A stretch of 5,561 nucleotides of DNA from an uncultured Bergeyella sp. (GTDB lineage: Bacteria > Bacteroidota > Bacteroidia > Flavobacteriales > Weeksellaceae), in NCBI GenBank assembly GCA_916710115.1, contig CAKAOY010000089.1, positions 1-5,561 of the forward strand. The letters run 5' to 3'. Below the pieces are notes generated by a model. It saw only the letters and a program-made list of their open reading frames with translations. It was not told the origin of the DNA and made no database searches. Shown one piece after another: positions 5,034 to 5,561 of the stretch. How positions within the stretch are numbered: position 1 is the stretch's first letter; each line of letters begins with the position of its first letter. Made by a program: the position numbers and the translations under genes.

Positions 5034-5561
5034 ATGGACATTAAAAAAGAATTTAGGGATTTTTCTGTAAAACATTTGGGTAACTCGGGATTGGCTACGG
5101 ACGAGTATATGGGAATGTTTTCTCCAATGAATCTCACACCTTATATTATGGAAGAAAGGCGAATGAATGTGGCTCAGATGGATGTTTTTTCGCGTCTGAT
5201 GATGGACAGAATCATTTTCCTTGGTACAGGAATAGACGACCAAGTTGCTAATATTGTAACGGCACAGCTACTTTTCCTTGAAAGTGCCGACCCTGCAAAA
5301 GATATACAAATCTACATAAATTCCCCAGGAGGTAGCGTATATGCTGGCCTTGGTATCTACGACACGATGCAAATCATAAAACCTGATGTAGCCACTATAT
5401 GCACAGGAATGGCAGCATCTATGGGAGCAGTACTTTTGGTAGCTGGTGAAAAGGGTAAAAGGTCTGCACTGAGACACTCCCGCGTGATGATACACCAACC
5501 TTCGGGAGGGGCTCAAGGGGTGGCTTCGGATATGGAAATCAACCTTCGAGAAATGCTAAAA
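5034..5561 (+). CDS. clpP: ATP-dependent Clp protease proteolytic subunit (3' partial)
   Basis: Serine peptidase that forms the double-heptamer chamber degrading proteins fed by ClpX or ClpA/C-type unfoldases. The 176 visible residues run off the right edge, leaving perhaps 45-55 missing. Seen: YIMEERRMNVAQMDVFSRLM (37-56) and RIIFLG (59-64) of the axial and handle-proximal region; IYINSPGGSVYAGLGIYD (93-110) with the oxyanion-hole glycines; nucleophile Ser129 in GMAASMGA; catalytic His154 in MIHQPSGG. The catalytic Asp is expected beyond the edge. The ATG at 5034 is preceded in frame by TAA at 5025-5027 with no other start between, so the start is secure. It gives about 18 more N-terminal residues than E. 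coli ClpP when the catalytic Ser is aligned (129 versus 111), consistent with a propeptide or N-terminal extension. The leader is short with a Bacteroidota -7 box. Confidence 0.97.
   Translation, partial: MDIKKEFRDFSVKHLGNSGLATDEYMGMFSPMNLTPYIMEERRMNVAQMDVFSRLMMDRIIFLGTGIDDQVANIVTAQLLFLESADPAKDIQIYINSPGGSVYAGLGIYDTMQIIKPDVATICTGMAASMGAVLLVAGEKGKRSALRHSRVMIHQPSGGAQGVASDMEINLREMLK

Noticed and set aside
4860..5040. Repeated TTATGGACA at 4860-4868 and at the clpP start (5032-5040), as a duplicated leader or short ORF
   Set aside because: The first copy opens a frame of only five codons and flanking bases do not match; a 9-base repeat in this span may be chance.
5028..5516. Minus-strand ORFs opposite clpP
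   Set aside because: His/Ser/Cys-rich translations antisense to a clear clpP reading frame; shadows.

Overview
The window looks like the chromosome of a low-GC member of the Bacteroidota, most probably a Flavobacteriia/Weeksellaceae-type organism (Chryseobacterium, Riemerella or Elizabethkingia relatives). The evidence is a type IX secretion C-terminal sorting domain on the first gene, Bacteroidota-type -7 promoter boxes (TAnnTTTG) ahead of five genes, a near-absence of Shine-Dalgarno sequences, and very AT-rich intergenic DNA. The genus is an inference; no rRNA or other taxonomic marker is present.

Layout: (1) bases 1-360, + strand, the 3' end of a secreted GEVED/T9SS-sorted protein, facing (2) a minus-strand pair made of a GNAT acetyltransferase with an N-terminal DUF2007-like domain (2183-2890) followed 36 bp later by a 580-residue MscS-family mechanosensitive channel (404-2146). 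A 14-bp hairpin separates the convergent gene ends. (3) Divergent from the acetyltransferase are a short, easily missed ORF for a 50-residue single-pass membrane protein (2956-3108) and a gene for a 143-residue lipoprotein (3212-3643), each with its own -7 box. (4) The lipoprotein gene converges on recA (3753-4790, minus) across a second bidirectional hairpin. (5) recA is divergent from clpP (5034 to the right edge), with a 243-bp AT-rich spacer between them.

Functionally, recA (recombination and repair), clpP (ATP-dependent proteolysis) and mscS (osmotic safety valve) are housekeeping or stress genes. The acetyltransferase, small membrane protein and lipoprotein are uncharacterised accessory-type genes between them. 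I see no mobile element, CRISPR array, tRNA, rRNA or defence system. The window reads as ordinary core chromosome, and I found no convincing evidence of a new multi-gene system. The points most worth a second look are the unlisted 50-residue membrane protein, the interleaved divergent promoters at about 2909-2950, the DUF2007-like/GNAT fusion, the large periplasmic domain of the MscS protein, and a RecA without an acidic tail or a recognisable SOS box.
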